From NCBI GenBank assembly GCA_964457365.1, contig CAYWFP010000003.1, forward strand, positions 27,942 to 91,941: DNA of 64,000 nt, written 5' to 3'. The position numbers and the translations under genes are program-made. The notes under the pieces were generated by a model. The model made no database searches. It saw only the letters and a program-made list of their open reading frames with translations, and was not told the origin of the DNA. This document shows, in pieces, positions 50,629-59,578 of this stretch; within the stretch, counting starts at the first letter, position 1; each line of letters starts with the position of its first letter. Source of the DNA: CAYWFP01 sp964457365. GTDB lineage: Bacteria; Planctomycetota; SZUA-567.

Positions 50629-51902
50629 TGCGATTCGGGCTTTTCTTCCTCCTGATCGGACTTCTGGCCATGCCCGGACGCAGCTCGGACAGCTCAAGCA
50701 TTCCGCGGGGCAAAGGCCGTTTCGAGTGGCGCGACCGCGCGAACGGTTCGAGGCGGCTGGTCACGGTCTGGACCTGGAAGCCGTATCGTTTTACCCCACG
50801 CTCTCCGGTATTGATCGTGCTGCACGGTATGCTCCGCAACGGCGAAGACTACCGTGACGCATGGATCGCCGCGGCGCGCGTTCACGGTGCGCTGCTGCTA
50901 GTCCCGGAGTTTGACGAGGCGTATTTTCCAGGAAGTCTAAGCTACAATATAGGGAACATGTATACCTCGTCCCTGTTGCACATGGGGGCGATACGCAATT
51001 GGGAGCGGCTGCGTAATCTCTTGCGGGACAGCACGAAAGACGACGCTTCGCCCGCCCGGCGACGGTTGATCGCCAGTGTGCCGCCCGAATGGGAGGACGA
51101 TTTCCTCGAAACACTGGAGGAATCGACGCTTGCAAAGAAAAAGCGCCGCGTTATTCTTATGGCACTGAACGGTGTGATCCAGAATCGCGATTTCTATAAC
51201 AAGGAGGCATTCGGCGGCGTCAGACTGACTGCGGGTGGGCGGGAATTTCTGGCGAAGCATCCGGATCTGGCGGCTCTTTCCGATGGCCGGATCTGGCGGC
51301 TCAACCGGTCGTTGCTGGAGTCGCTCCTCGGAGAGAGTATCCGCCCGGTGGATTATCGCCCGTTACATCGCGATCAATGGATCTTTTCGTTGATCGAGAA
51401 CCTCTTCGAACATGTGCGGCGCAGAGTCGGCAGTGAGCGGCAGACGTATCTGCTTTACGGTCATTCCGCTGGCGCGCAGGTGGTCCACAGGTTGGTCATG
51501 TTCCTGCCGCGAACGCGTTGCTCTTTGGCCGTTGCCGCTAACGCCGGGCGTTATTGCTGGCCGGATCTGGAGATTGCGTATCCCTACGGATTGGGACAGA
51601 CCTATGCGGACGAAGACCAATTGGAGCGGGCGTTCGCGCGGTCGCTGGTGATTCTGGCCGGGACCGAGGACACCGACGAGAATCATCCCGGTCTGGCGCG
51701 CAGTTCGCGTGCCATGGCGCAGGGAAAGCATCGTTACGAGCGGGCACGGCAATTCTTTGCGGCCGCTCGGAAAGCCGCCGAAGCGTTGCCGGGCGAATTC
51801 GTCTGGCGTCTGGTCGAGGCCGAGGGTATCGGTCACGACAACGGCGGAATGATACCGCACGCGGTGAAGATTCTCTTCGCCGGCGATGAAAGCGGGGAGT
51901 GA
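50628..51902 (+). CDS. exported alpha/beta hydrolase with a large internal insertion
   Basis: A 424-residue protein with a signal peptide (FFLLIGLLAMPGRSS). The hydrolase core is like PHB-depolymerase/feruloyl-esterase-type proteins: VLIVLHGMLRNGEDYRDAW near 65, LLVPEFDEAYFPGS near 95, nucleophile LLYGHSAGAQVVHR near 283 (Ser), ILAGTEDTDENHPG near 345 for the acid, and EGIGHDNGGM near 403 for the His. Between about 110 and 250 lies an insertion of roughly 130 charged, helical residues that interrupts the usual link from GSLSYNIGN to FSLIENLFEHV. It may be a lid or binding domain. The substrate is unknown. Confidence 0.72.
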   Translation: MRFGLFFLLIGLLAMPGRSSDSSSIPRGKGRFEWRDRANGSRRLVTVWTWKPYRFTPRSPVLIVLHGMLRNGEDYRDAWIAAARVHGALLLVPEFDEAYFPGSLSYNIGNMYTSSLLHMGAIRNWERLRNLLRDSTKDDASPARRRLIASVPPEWEDDFLETLEESTLAKKKRRVILMALNGVIQNRDFYNKEAFGGVRLTAGGREFLAKHPDLAALSDGRIWRLNRSLLESLLGESIRPVDYRPLHRDQWIFSLIENLFEHVRRRVGSERQTYLLYGHSAGAQVVHRLVMFLPRTRCSLAVAANAGRYCWPDLEIAYPYGLGQTYADEDQLERAFARSLVILAGTEDTDENHPGLARSSRAMAQGKHRYERARQFFAAARKAAEALPGEFVWRLVEAEGIGHDNGGMIPHAVKILFAGDESGE

Positions 51903-51913
51903 GCGGAGAATTC

Positions 51914-52774
51914 ATGGGGCTGAAGGTCTTTATCGACGGCGAACTGGTGGACGAAAGCGAGGCGAAGATCTCGGTCTTCGACCACGGCTTGCTATACGGC
52001 GACGGCGTCTTCGAAGGCATCCGCGCTTATCACGGCCGGATTTTTCTCTGTCGCCAGCATCTCGACCGCCTCTACGAGGGGGCGCATGTCTTATGCCTCG
52101 AAATCCCGCTCGAGAAGGACGAGATGGAGCGGGAGATTTATCGGACCATGGAGGCCAACGGCCTCCGCGACTGTTACATCCGCTTGGTGGTCACCCGGGG
52201 GCCGGGAACGCTGGGATTGAATCCCTACAAGTGTCCCAAGCCCTGCGTCATTATCATTACCAGTTCGATCCAGCTCTACCCGGAGGAGTTGTACGAGAAA
52301 GGGCTGGCGATCGTGACCGTGGCCACGCCGGCGGTCAATCCCGAAGCGCTCAACCCGCGCATCAAGTCGCTCAACTATCTCAACAATATTCTCGCCAAGA
52401 TCGAAGCGGTCAACGCCGGCGTCGAGGAGGCGGTGATGCTCAACAGCCATGGATTCGTGTCCGAGTGCACCGGCGACAATCTCTTCATCGTCAAGCGCGG
52501 TCGGCTGCTGACCACGCCGCCTTACGCGGGCATCCTCGAAGGGTGCACGCGCAACGCCATCATGCGTCTGGCCGACGAAGCCGGCATGGAGGTGGTCGAA
52601 TCACCGTTGCAGCGGTATGATCTTTATACCGCCGACGAGTGTTTCCTTACCGGAACNNNNNNNNNNATCCCGGTGGTGAAGATCGACGGACGCGTCATCG
52701 GCAGCGGCGCGCCCGGGCCGCAGACGCAGGAACTGCTGCGGCGCTTCCGGTCCCTGATAGCGGAGGGCGCTTGA
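51914..52774 (+). CDS. ilvE: branched-chain amino acid aminotransferase, interrupted by an assembly gap
   Basis: A class IV PLP aminotransferase of about 287 residues. Marks: SVFDHGLLYGDGVFEGIRAYHGR near 21, YIRLVVTRGPGTLGL near 87, PLP Lys in RIKSLNYLNNILAK near 152, GFVSECTGDNLFIV near 185, YAGILEGCTRNAI near 211. Ten N at 52657-52666 replace the segment between FLTGT and IPVV. The family needs four residues there (x-A-E-V type) while the N-run allows three, so the true gap is probably 13 bases. ATG 51914 has GGAG upstream; GTG 51899 is possible. Confidence 0.9.
   Translation: MGLKVFIDGELVDESEAKISVFDHGLLYGDGVFEGIRAYHGRIFLCRQHLDRLYEGAHVLCLEIPLEKDEMEREIYRTMEANGLRDCYIRLVVTRGPGTLGLNPYKCPKPCVIIITSSIQLYPEELYEKGLAIVTVATPAVNPEALNPRIKSLNYLNNILAKIEAVNAGVEEAVMLNSHGFVSECTGDNLFIVKRGRLLTTPPYAGILEGCTRNAIMRLADEAGMEVVESPLQRYDLYTADECFLTGXXXXIPVVKIDGRVIGSGAPGPQTQELLRRFRSLIAEGA
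52657..52666. other. scaffold gap (10 N)
   Basis: A run of ten undetermined bases inside ilvE. The flanks stay in frame, but family length suggests the real interval is longer. Confidence 0.95.
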
Positions 52775-52775
52775 C

Positions 52776-54302
52776 ATGCCCCGGGTACGCGTGAAGAACG
52801 GACCGAATCGCGACACCGTCGCCGAGGTGGGCGAGGCGCCGCTGACGCTCGGTCGCGATCCGACCTGTTCGATCCAGATCGTCGACAAGGGCGCCAGTCG
52901 CCAGCACGCGGAAATCTTCCGTATCGGCGAGATGTGTTTCATCCGTGATCTGCAGAGCCGCAACGGCACCTACGTCAACGACAACCGTATCGACGAGGAA
53001 TTGCTGCGCGAGGGCGATCGCGTCCAGATCGGCGCCACCGTGCTGGTCTTCGAGAGCGGCGACAAGAAATCCCGCCGCGACGACAGCGACTTCGAGTTTT
53101 CCGAAGAGAATTTCGGCTCCACGCTCGAGTTGCAACTCGAGGACCTGGCCATGGTCAACGTCGGGGAAGGCGACGGCAGCGAGGCTCAGCGCCTGCGCGC
53201 GCTCTACCGCCTCGGCCGCATCATCGGCACCAAGAGCGAGGAACAGGAGCTCATCGATGATACGCTTCCTTTCGCTTGCGCAACGCTGCGCGCGGACTCG
53301 GCTTTCCTTTTCCTGCGCGACCCGGTGAAGGGCAATATCACGCCCATCGGCACCTACTCGGTCAACAACAAGAGCGGGGGCAAGGTCTCGCGCTCGATTA
53401 TCCGCCGCGCCATTCAGGAGAAGCGCGCCCTGCTGACCAGCGACGCGATGCAGGACAACCGTTTTTCGGCGCAGGAAAGCATCATGATGAAAGAAATCCG
53501 CAGCGTCATCTGCGTGCCGCTCTCTGTCTCGGGCGGGCTCTCGGGGGTGCTCTATCTGGCTTGCGATAACCCGATCAACGCTTTTAGCGACGAGGAGCTC
53601 GAACTCGCCGCGGCCATTGCCGATCAGATCGGCCTTGCCATCGCCCATATCCGTTCGCAGATTGCCATGCGCGAAAACCTGATGTCCACGATTCGCGCTC
53701 TGGTCCGCGCCGCGGAGATGCGCGATCCGACCACGCGCGGCCGTTCCGAACGCGTGGCCCGTTACGCCATGGCCGTCGGCGACCAGTTGAAGCTTTCGCA
53801 GGAGCAGGTGGAGAACCTGCAGCTGGCGGCTCTGTTGCACGACATCGGTTCTCTGGCCGAGGGGGAGGATATCGATTTCTCCGAACATGCCCGCAATCTT
53901 CCCGAAAATTTCCGGGAGTTGACTCCGGCCGAACGACGGGTGCTGTTGACCCTGGAGATCGTCGGGGACATGGCCTGTTACAACCAGGTCGAGAAGCCGA
54001 TTCGTTTCCAGCTCGAACGGAACGACGGCTCGGGACCGCAAGGCATGAAGGGCGACGAGATCCCGGTTTCCGCGCGCATCCTGGCGCTGGCTATCGAATT
54101 CGACCGTATGGTCAACCTGATCTCGATGGAGAAATCCGCCGAGCACATGCTCAAGGAAGCCGTTGTCGAGATCGGTCGTCAGGCGGGGCGGTCCTTCGAC
54201 GAGCAGGTCGTCAAGGCGCTGCTGGTGGCGCATCGGCAGGGCGTGCTGCATACGCAGTCCGCTCCACCCCAGAGTGATACCGAAGAGGTGCCATCGACAT
54301 AA
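52776..54302 (+). CDS. FHA-GAF-HD-domain protein with degenerate GYP motif
   Basis: A 508-residue cytoplasmic signalling protein. FHA domain 1-95 (LTLGRDPTCSIQI, GASRQHAEI, LQSRNGTYVND) binds phospho-Thr. An acidic linker precedes a GAF domain at about 145-285 (ADSAFLFLRDP, SVICVPLSVSGGLSGVLYL). The C-terminal domain keeps HD (LLHDIG near 365) and an N-terminal RSERVARYAMAV helix like HD-GYP proteins. However, the HH-GYP segment reads FQLERNDGSGPQGMKGDEIP, lacking the His pair and Tyr. A cyclic-di-GMP phosphodiesterase role is therefore doubtful. It starts one base after ilvE; GGAGGG precedes it. Confidence 0.85.
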   Translation: MPRVRVKNGPNRDTVAEVGEAPLTLGRDPTCSIQIVDKGASRQHAEIFRIGEMCFIRDLQSRNGTYVNDNRIDEELLREGDRVQIGATVLVFESGDKKSRRDDSDFEFSEENFGSTLELQLEDLAMVNVGEGDGSEAQRLRALYRLGRIIGTKSEEQELIDDTLPFACATLRADSAFLFLRDPVKGNITPIGTYSVNNKSGGKVSRSIIRRAIQEKRALLTSDAMQDNRFSAQESIMMKEIRSVICVPLSVSGGLSGVLYLACDNPINAFSDEELELAAAIADQIGLAIAHIRSQIAMRENLMSTIRALVRAAEMRDPTTRGRSERVARYAMAVGDQLKLSQEQVENLQLAALLHDIGSLAEGEDIDFSEHARNLPENFRELTPAERRVLLTLEIVGDMACYNQVEKPIRFQLERNDGSGPQGMKGDEIPVSARILALAIEFDRMVNLISMEKSAEHMLKEAVVEIGRQAGRSFDEQVVKALLVAHRQGVLHTQSAPPQSDTEEVPST

Positions 54303-54326
54303 GCCCGCGGCCGCGAGAACAGGCGC

Positions 54327-54746
54327 ATGAATACCGTAGAATGCGAATTGACCCAAATTCTTATCGCCGAGCAGCGCGATGCCCAGATGATCGTCCTGCG
54401 CGAAAAGGATGGCGAACGGGCCATGCCCATTGAAATCGGTATTGTCGAGGCGATGGCGATCAACCGCCACGTACAGCAGATCGAGACGATCCGGCCGATG
54501 ACGCACGATTTGCTGCTCTCGGTCATCGAGAATATGGGCGGCACGCTCAAGCGTATCGTCGTCAACGATCTGGTCACGCTCAAGAGCGGGCAGGGGACGT
54601 TCTACGGCCTCCTGGTCGTCGAGCGCGAAGGCAGCGAGATCGAGGTGGATTGCCGTCCCTCCGACGCCATCGCGCTGGCGGTGCGGGTGGGGTGTCCGGT
54701 CTTCGTCGCCGAACACGTTCTCGCGGCGATCGCCGGCCCATCGTGA
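54327..54746 (+). CDS. bifunctional nuclease (BFN/DUF151) domain protein
   Basis: A 139-residue single-domain protein. The DUF151 core is clear: LREKDGERAMPIEIGIVEAMAINRH near 25, THDLLLSVIENMGGTLKRIVVNDL near 59, TFYGLLVVEREGSEIEVDCRPSDAIALAVR near 92, and PVFVAEHVL near 125. Family members in plants have nuclease activity; the bacterial role is unclear. It follows the FHA protein by 24 bases, probably the same transcript. Confidence 0.88.
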   Translation: MNTVECELTQILIAEQRDAQMIVLREKDGERAMPIEIGIVEAMAINRHVQQIETIRPMTHDLLLSVIENMGGTLKRIVVNDLVTLKSGQGTFYGLLVVEREGSEIEVDCRPSDAIALAVRVGCPVFVAEHVLAAIAGPS

Positions 54747-54800
54747 TCGACTCGCCTCCCGACCGCTGACGCCGGCGACTCGCATTTTCGGCAAGGAGAG

Positions 54801-55615
54801 ATGATGGCCCTCGCCCGCATCCGTTGGTTCGTCAGCACCTCCGACAACTGCTGAAAGCGCGACCGGGTCTTCGAGAGCGGACGCAAGGCCGCCAACCTGG
54901 CATTGGCGGGAACCCGTCACCAGGCGATTTTCGGCTTCGGCGGCTGTTTCAACGAACTGGGCTGGATCGCGCTACTCTCGCTCAAGGCGCAGACCGCACA
55001 CGCGTGTTCCGCGAGCTTTTTCATCCCGAAGACGGCTATCGTTTCTCTTTCTGTCGCCCTTCCGTCGGCGCCAGCGACTACGCCGCCGAATGGTACAGCC
55101 ACAACGAGCACGACGGCGACTTCGGCATGGAACGGTTCTCCATCGAGCGCGACCGGTTGCACCTGCTGCCGTATATCCGCGCGGCCCTGGCGTTCAAGCC
55201 GGACCTGCGCCTCTTCGCCTCGCCCTGGAGTCCGTCGACCTGGATGAAGTTTCCGAGAGCTTACAACTACGGATCCTTCATTACCGAGAAAAAGTATTTC
55301 GAAGCCTACGTCCTATACTTCCGCATGTTCGTCGAGGCCTATGCCGAGGAAGGCATCCCCCCCCCTCGCGCAGAGCCATCCCCAGAACGAGCCGGTAGTC
55401 AGTCAGAAATTTCGGGTGCTGCGTCTGAACCGGCAAGACCTTGGCGCAGTTCATCGGCGATCATCTGGGACCGTGCCTGGAAGAAACCGGAGCCGAGGTC
55501 TGGCTCGGTACGCTCAACACCGACGACTTCAACGGCTGGACGCGAACGGTGCTCTCGGAGAAGAAGGCTTCGGCGTTCGTCAAGGGCGTCGGTTTCGCCG
55601 GGCTCGTCCGGCAGT
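54801..55615 (+). pseudogene. decayed GH30-type glycosidase gene
   Basis: An ATG with AGGAGAG upstream opens a frame that reaches TGA at 54852. Similarity to GH30 glucosylceramidases then continues in pieces across three frames: FGFGGCFNELGW (frame of the ATG, near 54930), then ELFHPEDGYRFSFCRPSVGASDYAAEW and FASPWSPSTWMKFPRAYNYG (frame +2). Next come AQSHPQNEPVVSQKF (first frame again) and FIGDHLGPCLEETGAEVWLGTLN (frame +1). One shift is at a run of nine C (55357-55365). A TGA at 55426 replaces the expected Trp of CVWTG. Similarity stops near 55615, so the C-terminal half is missing. Confidence 0.8.
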
Positions 55616-56055
55616 TCGTTCGCGAGTTGCCCCAGACGCATGCTGTGCCGGCGGAACAGTTCCGTAGGGGCGTTGACGTATCGGAGAGAGCGATCTACTT
55701 GCCAGCCGCGCATGGTCAGGATCCATTGGAAGGTCGTCTCGACCGCCTCGATGTAGTCGTGGGCACAGGCTGTGCCGTGGACGAGAGGATACAGGTGATC
55801 GAGTTGCGGACTGTCTTCCAGGCGATAGGCGTCGACGGGCCAGCCGGTGTCGACGGTCTTCCGGGTAATGAAGTAGAGTAGACGATGTCGGTGTTGCAGT
55901 TCCATCTTGCCGCAGCGGAGGCAGATGCGATAGCGGTAGGTCTCTTCCTGCCGCGACAGGGCCGGCCAGGCGGTGGCGGCGGAGAAGAGCAGAAAAGCGG
56001 CGACAATATATTTTCGTCGCCGGCAGCGCAGTGGGCGTTCCGCCAGTGCGCTCAT
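55399..56055 (-). CDS. exported protein of unknown function, C-terminus probably not native
   Basis: A 218-residue frame with a membrane or signal segment (KYIVAAFLLFSAATAWPAL), a CLRCG pair and a body (RLLYFITRKTVDTGWPVDAY, VHGTACAHDYIEAVETTFQW) that matches no family I know. Its ATG at 56055 overlaps the stop of the ABC ATPase gene (ATGA), so it is the last gene of the large leftward operon. The last 72 residues or so are read antisense to the GH30 remnant, so the original C-terminus was likely replaced at the 55615 junction. Confidence 0.5.
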   Translation of the reverse strand: MSALAERPLRCRRRKYIVAAFLLFSAATAWPALSRQEETYRYRICLRCGKMELQHRHRLLYFITRKTVDTGWPVDAYRLEDSPQLDHLYPLVHGTACAHDYIEAVETTFQWILTMRGWQVDRSLRYVNAPTELFRRHSMRLGQLANELPDEPGETDALDERRSLLLREHRSRPAVEVVGVERTEPDLGSGFFQARSQMIADELRQGLAGSDAAPEISD

Positions 56056-57023
56056 GCGGGCGCCTCGCTCGCCGCTTCGATTTCTTCCTGTTCGGTCAGG
56101 CGCATGAACGCGTCTTCCAGCGTCAGCGGTTCCTCGCTGAAGTAGTGCACGCGATAGTCCTTGGCGATCAGAAGTTCGGGGATGAACGACAGGTCGACCT
56201 GCCCCGGCCGGGCGTGCACCTCGATCATCTCCTCGAGTTCGTATGTGCCCTGGACGCGTTCGTCTTCGACGAGTGTCTCGCGCGCGCGTCGTCTCGATTC
56301 GTCGGGACCGCAATCGTTGCGCAACACCCGCACCAGCGCGATGTGCGCGCGCCGCATGCGCCGCATCAGGTCTGCCACCGAGCCGGTGTAACGCAGGTTG
56401 CCCTGCTCGAGAATGCCGACGCTGGTGCAGATCTCCGCCAGTTCATGCAGGATATGGCTGGAGATGACCACGGTCTTATCCATCGCCCTCAATTCGCGCA
56501 GAAGATGGCGCATCTCAACTCGCGCGCGCGGATCCAGTCCCGCAGCCGGCTCGTCCAGCAGCAACACCTTCGGGTCGTGCACCAGCACCCGCGCGATCCC
56601 GAGGCGCTGGCGCATGCCGCGCGAAAGCGTCTCCACCAACGAGACCCGCCGGTGGGTCAGTTCCGTCAGTTCCAACACGTCACGGACTACGCCGTCTGCT
56701 TTTTTGCCGGTGATGCCCGCGGCCGCGGCGAAGAAGTAAAGATACTCGTCGACCTGCATGTCCTCGTAAAGGCCGGCGAAGTCGGGCATGTAGCCGATGA
56801 TCCGGCGCACCTCGCGCGCATGGCGCGGCAATTCCAAGCCCCCCACGGCGACTGTTCCCCGGGTCGGTTGCAGCAGCGTCGCCAGGATCGAGAGCGTGGT
56901 TGTCTTGCCCGCGCCGTTGGGTCCGATCAGGCCGAATACTTCGCCCGCGGGAACGGTCAACGTCACGTCGCTCAGCGCCGTCAGCGTGCCGTAGCGTTTG
57001 GTCACCTCGTGCAGTTCGATCAT
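56052..57023 (-). CDS. ABC transporter ATPase, GldA/CcmA-like
   Basis: A 323-residue ATPase. Walker A GLIGPNGAGKTTTLSILATLL near 33, Q-loop region GYMPDFAGLYEDMQVDEYL near 84, signature TLSRGMRQRLGIARVLVHDP near 136, Walker B VLLLDEPAAGLD near 157, H-loop VISSHILHELAEI near 190. A 95-residue C-terminal extension ends in EEPLTLEDAFMRLTEQ, as in GldA-type exporters. It overlaps the preceding GldG-like gene and the following gene by ATGA. No dedicated ABC permease is seen in the window; the GldG-like protein is the probable partner. Confidence 0.88.
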   Translation of the reverse strand: MIELHEVTKRYGTLTALSDVTLTVPAGEVFGLIGPNGAGKTTTLSILATLLQPTRGTVAVGGLELPRHAREVRRIIGYMPDFAGLYEDMQVDEYLYFFAAAAGITGKKADGVVRDVLELTELTHRRVSLVETLSRGMRQRLGIARVLVHDPKVLLLDEPAAGLDPRARVEMRHLLRELRAMDKTVVISSHILHELAEICTSVGILEQGNLRYTGSVADLMRRMRRAHIALVRVLRNDCGPDESRRRARETLVEDERVQGTYELEEMIEVHARPGQVDLSFIPELLIAKDYRVHYFSEEPLTLEDAFMRLTEQEEIEAASEAPA

Positions 57024-59530
57024 GGTGCCTCTCGGGGCATACGTGGCCCCCGCCGCTTGTTTTTGTCGGCAAAAAACCCGTAAAGCGGATCTTGCCAAAG
57101 ACGCAACGCCCGGTCATCCGCCGGCGGCAAAACCGCACGCAGAAGTACATATCCCTCACGCTCGAATTGTCGCTCGCGGGCAGTCAGATGGCCGGCCGGA
57201 CGTTCGATCCGCGCCAACAGCACCGCGCCGCCGGCCAGGATATGCGCGGATAGGTCCATCCCGTCTTCGTACTCGGGGCGCGCGCACATGTTCCATATCT
57301 GTTCGAGCGACAGGCCGCGACGGAGGCCGAGATTTCTTTCGCTCTTCTCGTTCTTTTTCGGCGGATCGGGATCGAGCAGGGCGAAGGAATCGGCCGCCTC
57401 CGGGGCTGCCGGCGGGCCGGGATGCTCGAACTGGCTCAAGTGGAGTGCGTCGAGATAGGTCCACGAGTCCAGAATGCGGCCGAGGCTGTAGGCAGCGAGG
57501 TTGGGCGCGCCCGGGACGTCGTCGTTGAACATACTCATGTTATTGAGGCCGCGCAATCCCACGACATAGACGATAAAGGGTTCGGCCTTGTCTTTTGTCG
57601 GCTTCCATTCCGCTCCGTTCTCGAGTGTGCCGATTTGCCATACGCCGAAGCGGCTGATCAGCATGGCCCGATGCAGCGTTGTGCCCTCTGCCACCCGGAG
57701 CGTTCCGCCAAGTCCGTCCGCGCGGCAGTGCAGATTTCCCTGGAGCACGCCGCGGTCGGGTTGCAGGCCGCGTGTCTCGAAGCTCTTCATCGACCACTGG
57801 CGCAGTGAGACGTCCATGAGCGTGAAGCCGCCGTGTTCCCGAATCTCCGCGGGCGGTTCGTCCATACGGGATTGCAGAAAGGCGCTGCGAAGATCGCGGA
57901 TATCGAGCATGCGCAACGAAGATTCGTCGCCGGCGGAGACGTCCAGACGGGTATACTCGGGGGCGAAGACGCCGGTGAGTCCGCGCGTGGCGACACGTTC
58001 GGGTCCGGGAAGTTCTGTGTGGACGGTAACCTCCCGGACGATACTGCGGGTACCGCGCAGATGGCGCGCGCCGGCATAGGCTGCGATACTGAAGACGAGT
58101 GCGTATGCCGTCAGCGTCAGCCAGGTCCAGTGCAGGCGTCGCCAGCGTCGAAGCAGCCAGTAGTCGAAGGAGCCGATAACGAGCGTGTAGAGCAACAGGA
58201 ACGACGCGATCCAGTAGAACGGAGCCGGGCGCAGCGCCGGCGAGCGCGCCAAGTGCCTGAGCGCCAACTCGTTGTACGGTACCGTGCTTTCGGGGGTTCT
58301 GTTTCGGAACGTGTCGAGGACCAATGGCTGGATCGCTTCCGCGAATTGGTCCAAGTCCGCCGGGTCGAAGACAAGGCCCAGGGCACGCCCGACCAATGCC
58401 TGGCGTCCCGCGTAGTTGTCCAGCGGAGGCGATGCCGGATCGAAGGTCACCAGCGTCACGCGGCCCGCTCCGTAGTGGCGGCGCAGCAGCAGCGGTTGCT
58501 GCGCTCCCGCCGGCCAGCGCGTACCCGTGACGGTCTGCGGTACGAACAGCGGCAGTGTCTTGGCGTTCGTTTTGACTTCGTAGACGCTGCGCTTGGCCTC
58601 GAGATAGGGAAATTGCCAGACGCCGGTGGCCAGATCGACCAGTGGCGCGGGCAGGCGGCGGAACGATTCGTCACGACCGATCGGCAGGTCGACGCGCTGG
58701 TGCCGCGGCGTTCGCCCCGGCAGCAATTCGTCGATGGCGGCAAGCTCCGGCAGCGGAGCGGAAGCGTCGAAGAAGAGAGCCAGGTGGCCGCCACGGGCGA
58801 CGTAATCGCGGATAGCCTGTAGTTGCTGCGGGCGCAGTCGGGTCGGTTCCGGCCGGTCCCAGACGAGGACGTCCACGCCGTCGTAACCGAGCCAGTGATC
58901 GGGCGCGAAGAGCGGATCCAGGCGGCCGTGGACGTATCGACTGCCCGGATCGGGGCGTGTTTCGAAGGTGTAGCGGCCGAGTTTGTCGCCGTACTCCCGG
59001 CACCAGATCGCCAGCGGCAGGCGCGCCTCGCGGGAAAGCTCTACCATCAGAATATCGTTCGGGGAGACCCCCATCGGCGGGCGAATCGCGACGGGGTTCA
59101 CCGCCGCGGACTCCTCGCCATTGTCGCCCGTACGCACCAATACCAATTCCATTCCCGTGGCCAGATCGTGCTGTGCCGGGAAGCAGTAGAGCGAGAGTGC
59201 CTTGCGTCCGCGTCCGAGGCTTATGGGACGACTGTAGTAGAAGCGACGGTTCGTCTCCCCATCGGCGAGGGCGTAAAGGCGGAGCTCTCCTTCGAGGATC
59301 TCGCTCTCGTCGATCGGCGTGTAGTCGATCTCCACCGTTAACGGGCACCAGTGACCGCTGCGGGCGTGTTGGTTGAACCCGAGGACGGTAGTGAGGGTGA
59401 TTTCACGACGATTGGACGCGGCGCTCTCGCCCGCGTGGAGCTCGGACAACAGCAGGCAGAGCGCAAACGCGAGCGGCAGCGAACGAAACGGTTGCACGTG
59501 CAGGCAGAAGGTTGTCAGGAGCGCGACCAT
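57020..59530 (-). CDS. large membrane protein, GldG/amidotransferase-like, of the MoxR-VWA operon
   Basis: An 836-residue protein with a signal peptide (VALLTTFCLHV to LLLSELHAG), an N-terminal beta-rich domain (40-150) and a class I glutamine amidotransferase-like alpha/beta domain (160-420; VDVLVWDRPEPTRL, IRDYVARGGHLALFFDAS, GRVTLVTFDPASPP). Two membrane helices follow (about 440-465 and 475-497; FYWIASFLLLYTLVIGSFDYW), then a large C-terminal extracytoplasmic part. It resembles uncharacterised partners of ABC ATPases in aerotolerance-type operons. ATG 59530 has AGGAAGG six bases upstream; TTG 59575 is less likely. No catalytic triad is evident. Confidence 0.7.
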   Translation of the reverse strand: MVALLTTFCLHVQPFRSLPLAFALCLLLSELHAGESAASNRREITLTTVLGFNQHARSGHWCPLTVEIDYTPIDESEILEGELRLYALADGETNRRFYYSRPISLGRGRKALSLYCFPAQHDLATGMELVLVRTGDNGEESAAVNPVAIRPPMGVSPNDILMVELSREARLPLAIWCREYGDKLGRYTFETRPDPGSRYVHGRLDPLFAPDHWLGYDGVDVLVWDRPEPTRLRPQQLQAIRDYVARGGHLALFFDASAPLPELAAIDELLPGRTPRHQRVDLPIGRDESFRRLPAPLVDLATGVWQFPYLEAKRSVYEVKTNAKTLPLFVPQTVTGTRWPAGAQQPLLLRRHYGAGRVTLVTFDPASPPLDNYAGRQALVGRALGLVFDPADLDQFAEAIQPLVLDTFRNRTPESTVPYNELALRHLARSPALRPAPFYWIASFLLLYTLVIGSFDYWLLRRWRRLHWTWLTLTAYALVFSIAAYAGARHLRGTRSIVREVTVHTELPGPERVATRGLTGVFAPEYTRLDVSAGDESSLRMLDIRDLRSAFLQSRMDEPPAEIREHGGFTLMDVSLRQWSMKSFETRGLQPDRGVLQGNLHCRADGLGGTLRVAEGTTLHRAMLISRFGVWQIGTLENGAEWKPTKDKAEPFIVYVVGLRGLNNMSMFNDDVPGAPNLAAYSLGRILDSWTYLDALHLSQFEHPGPPAAPEAADSFALLDPDPPKKNEKSERNLGLRRGLSLEQIWNMCARPEYEDGMDLSAHILAGGAVLLARIERPAGHLTARERQFEREGYVLLRAVLPPADDRALRLWQDPLYGFFADKNKRRGPRMPREAP

Positions 59531-59578
59531 GCCGAGCCTTCCTGAGGCGATGACGAGCGCGATATTCGCTTGCAACGT

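Noticed and set aside
54852..55428. TGA recoding (Trp or selenocysteine) in the GH30 frame
   Set aside because: TGA ends many normal genes here, no SECIS-like need is evident, and frameshifts in the same gene point to decay.
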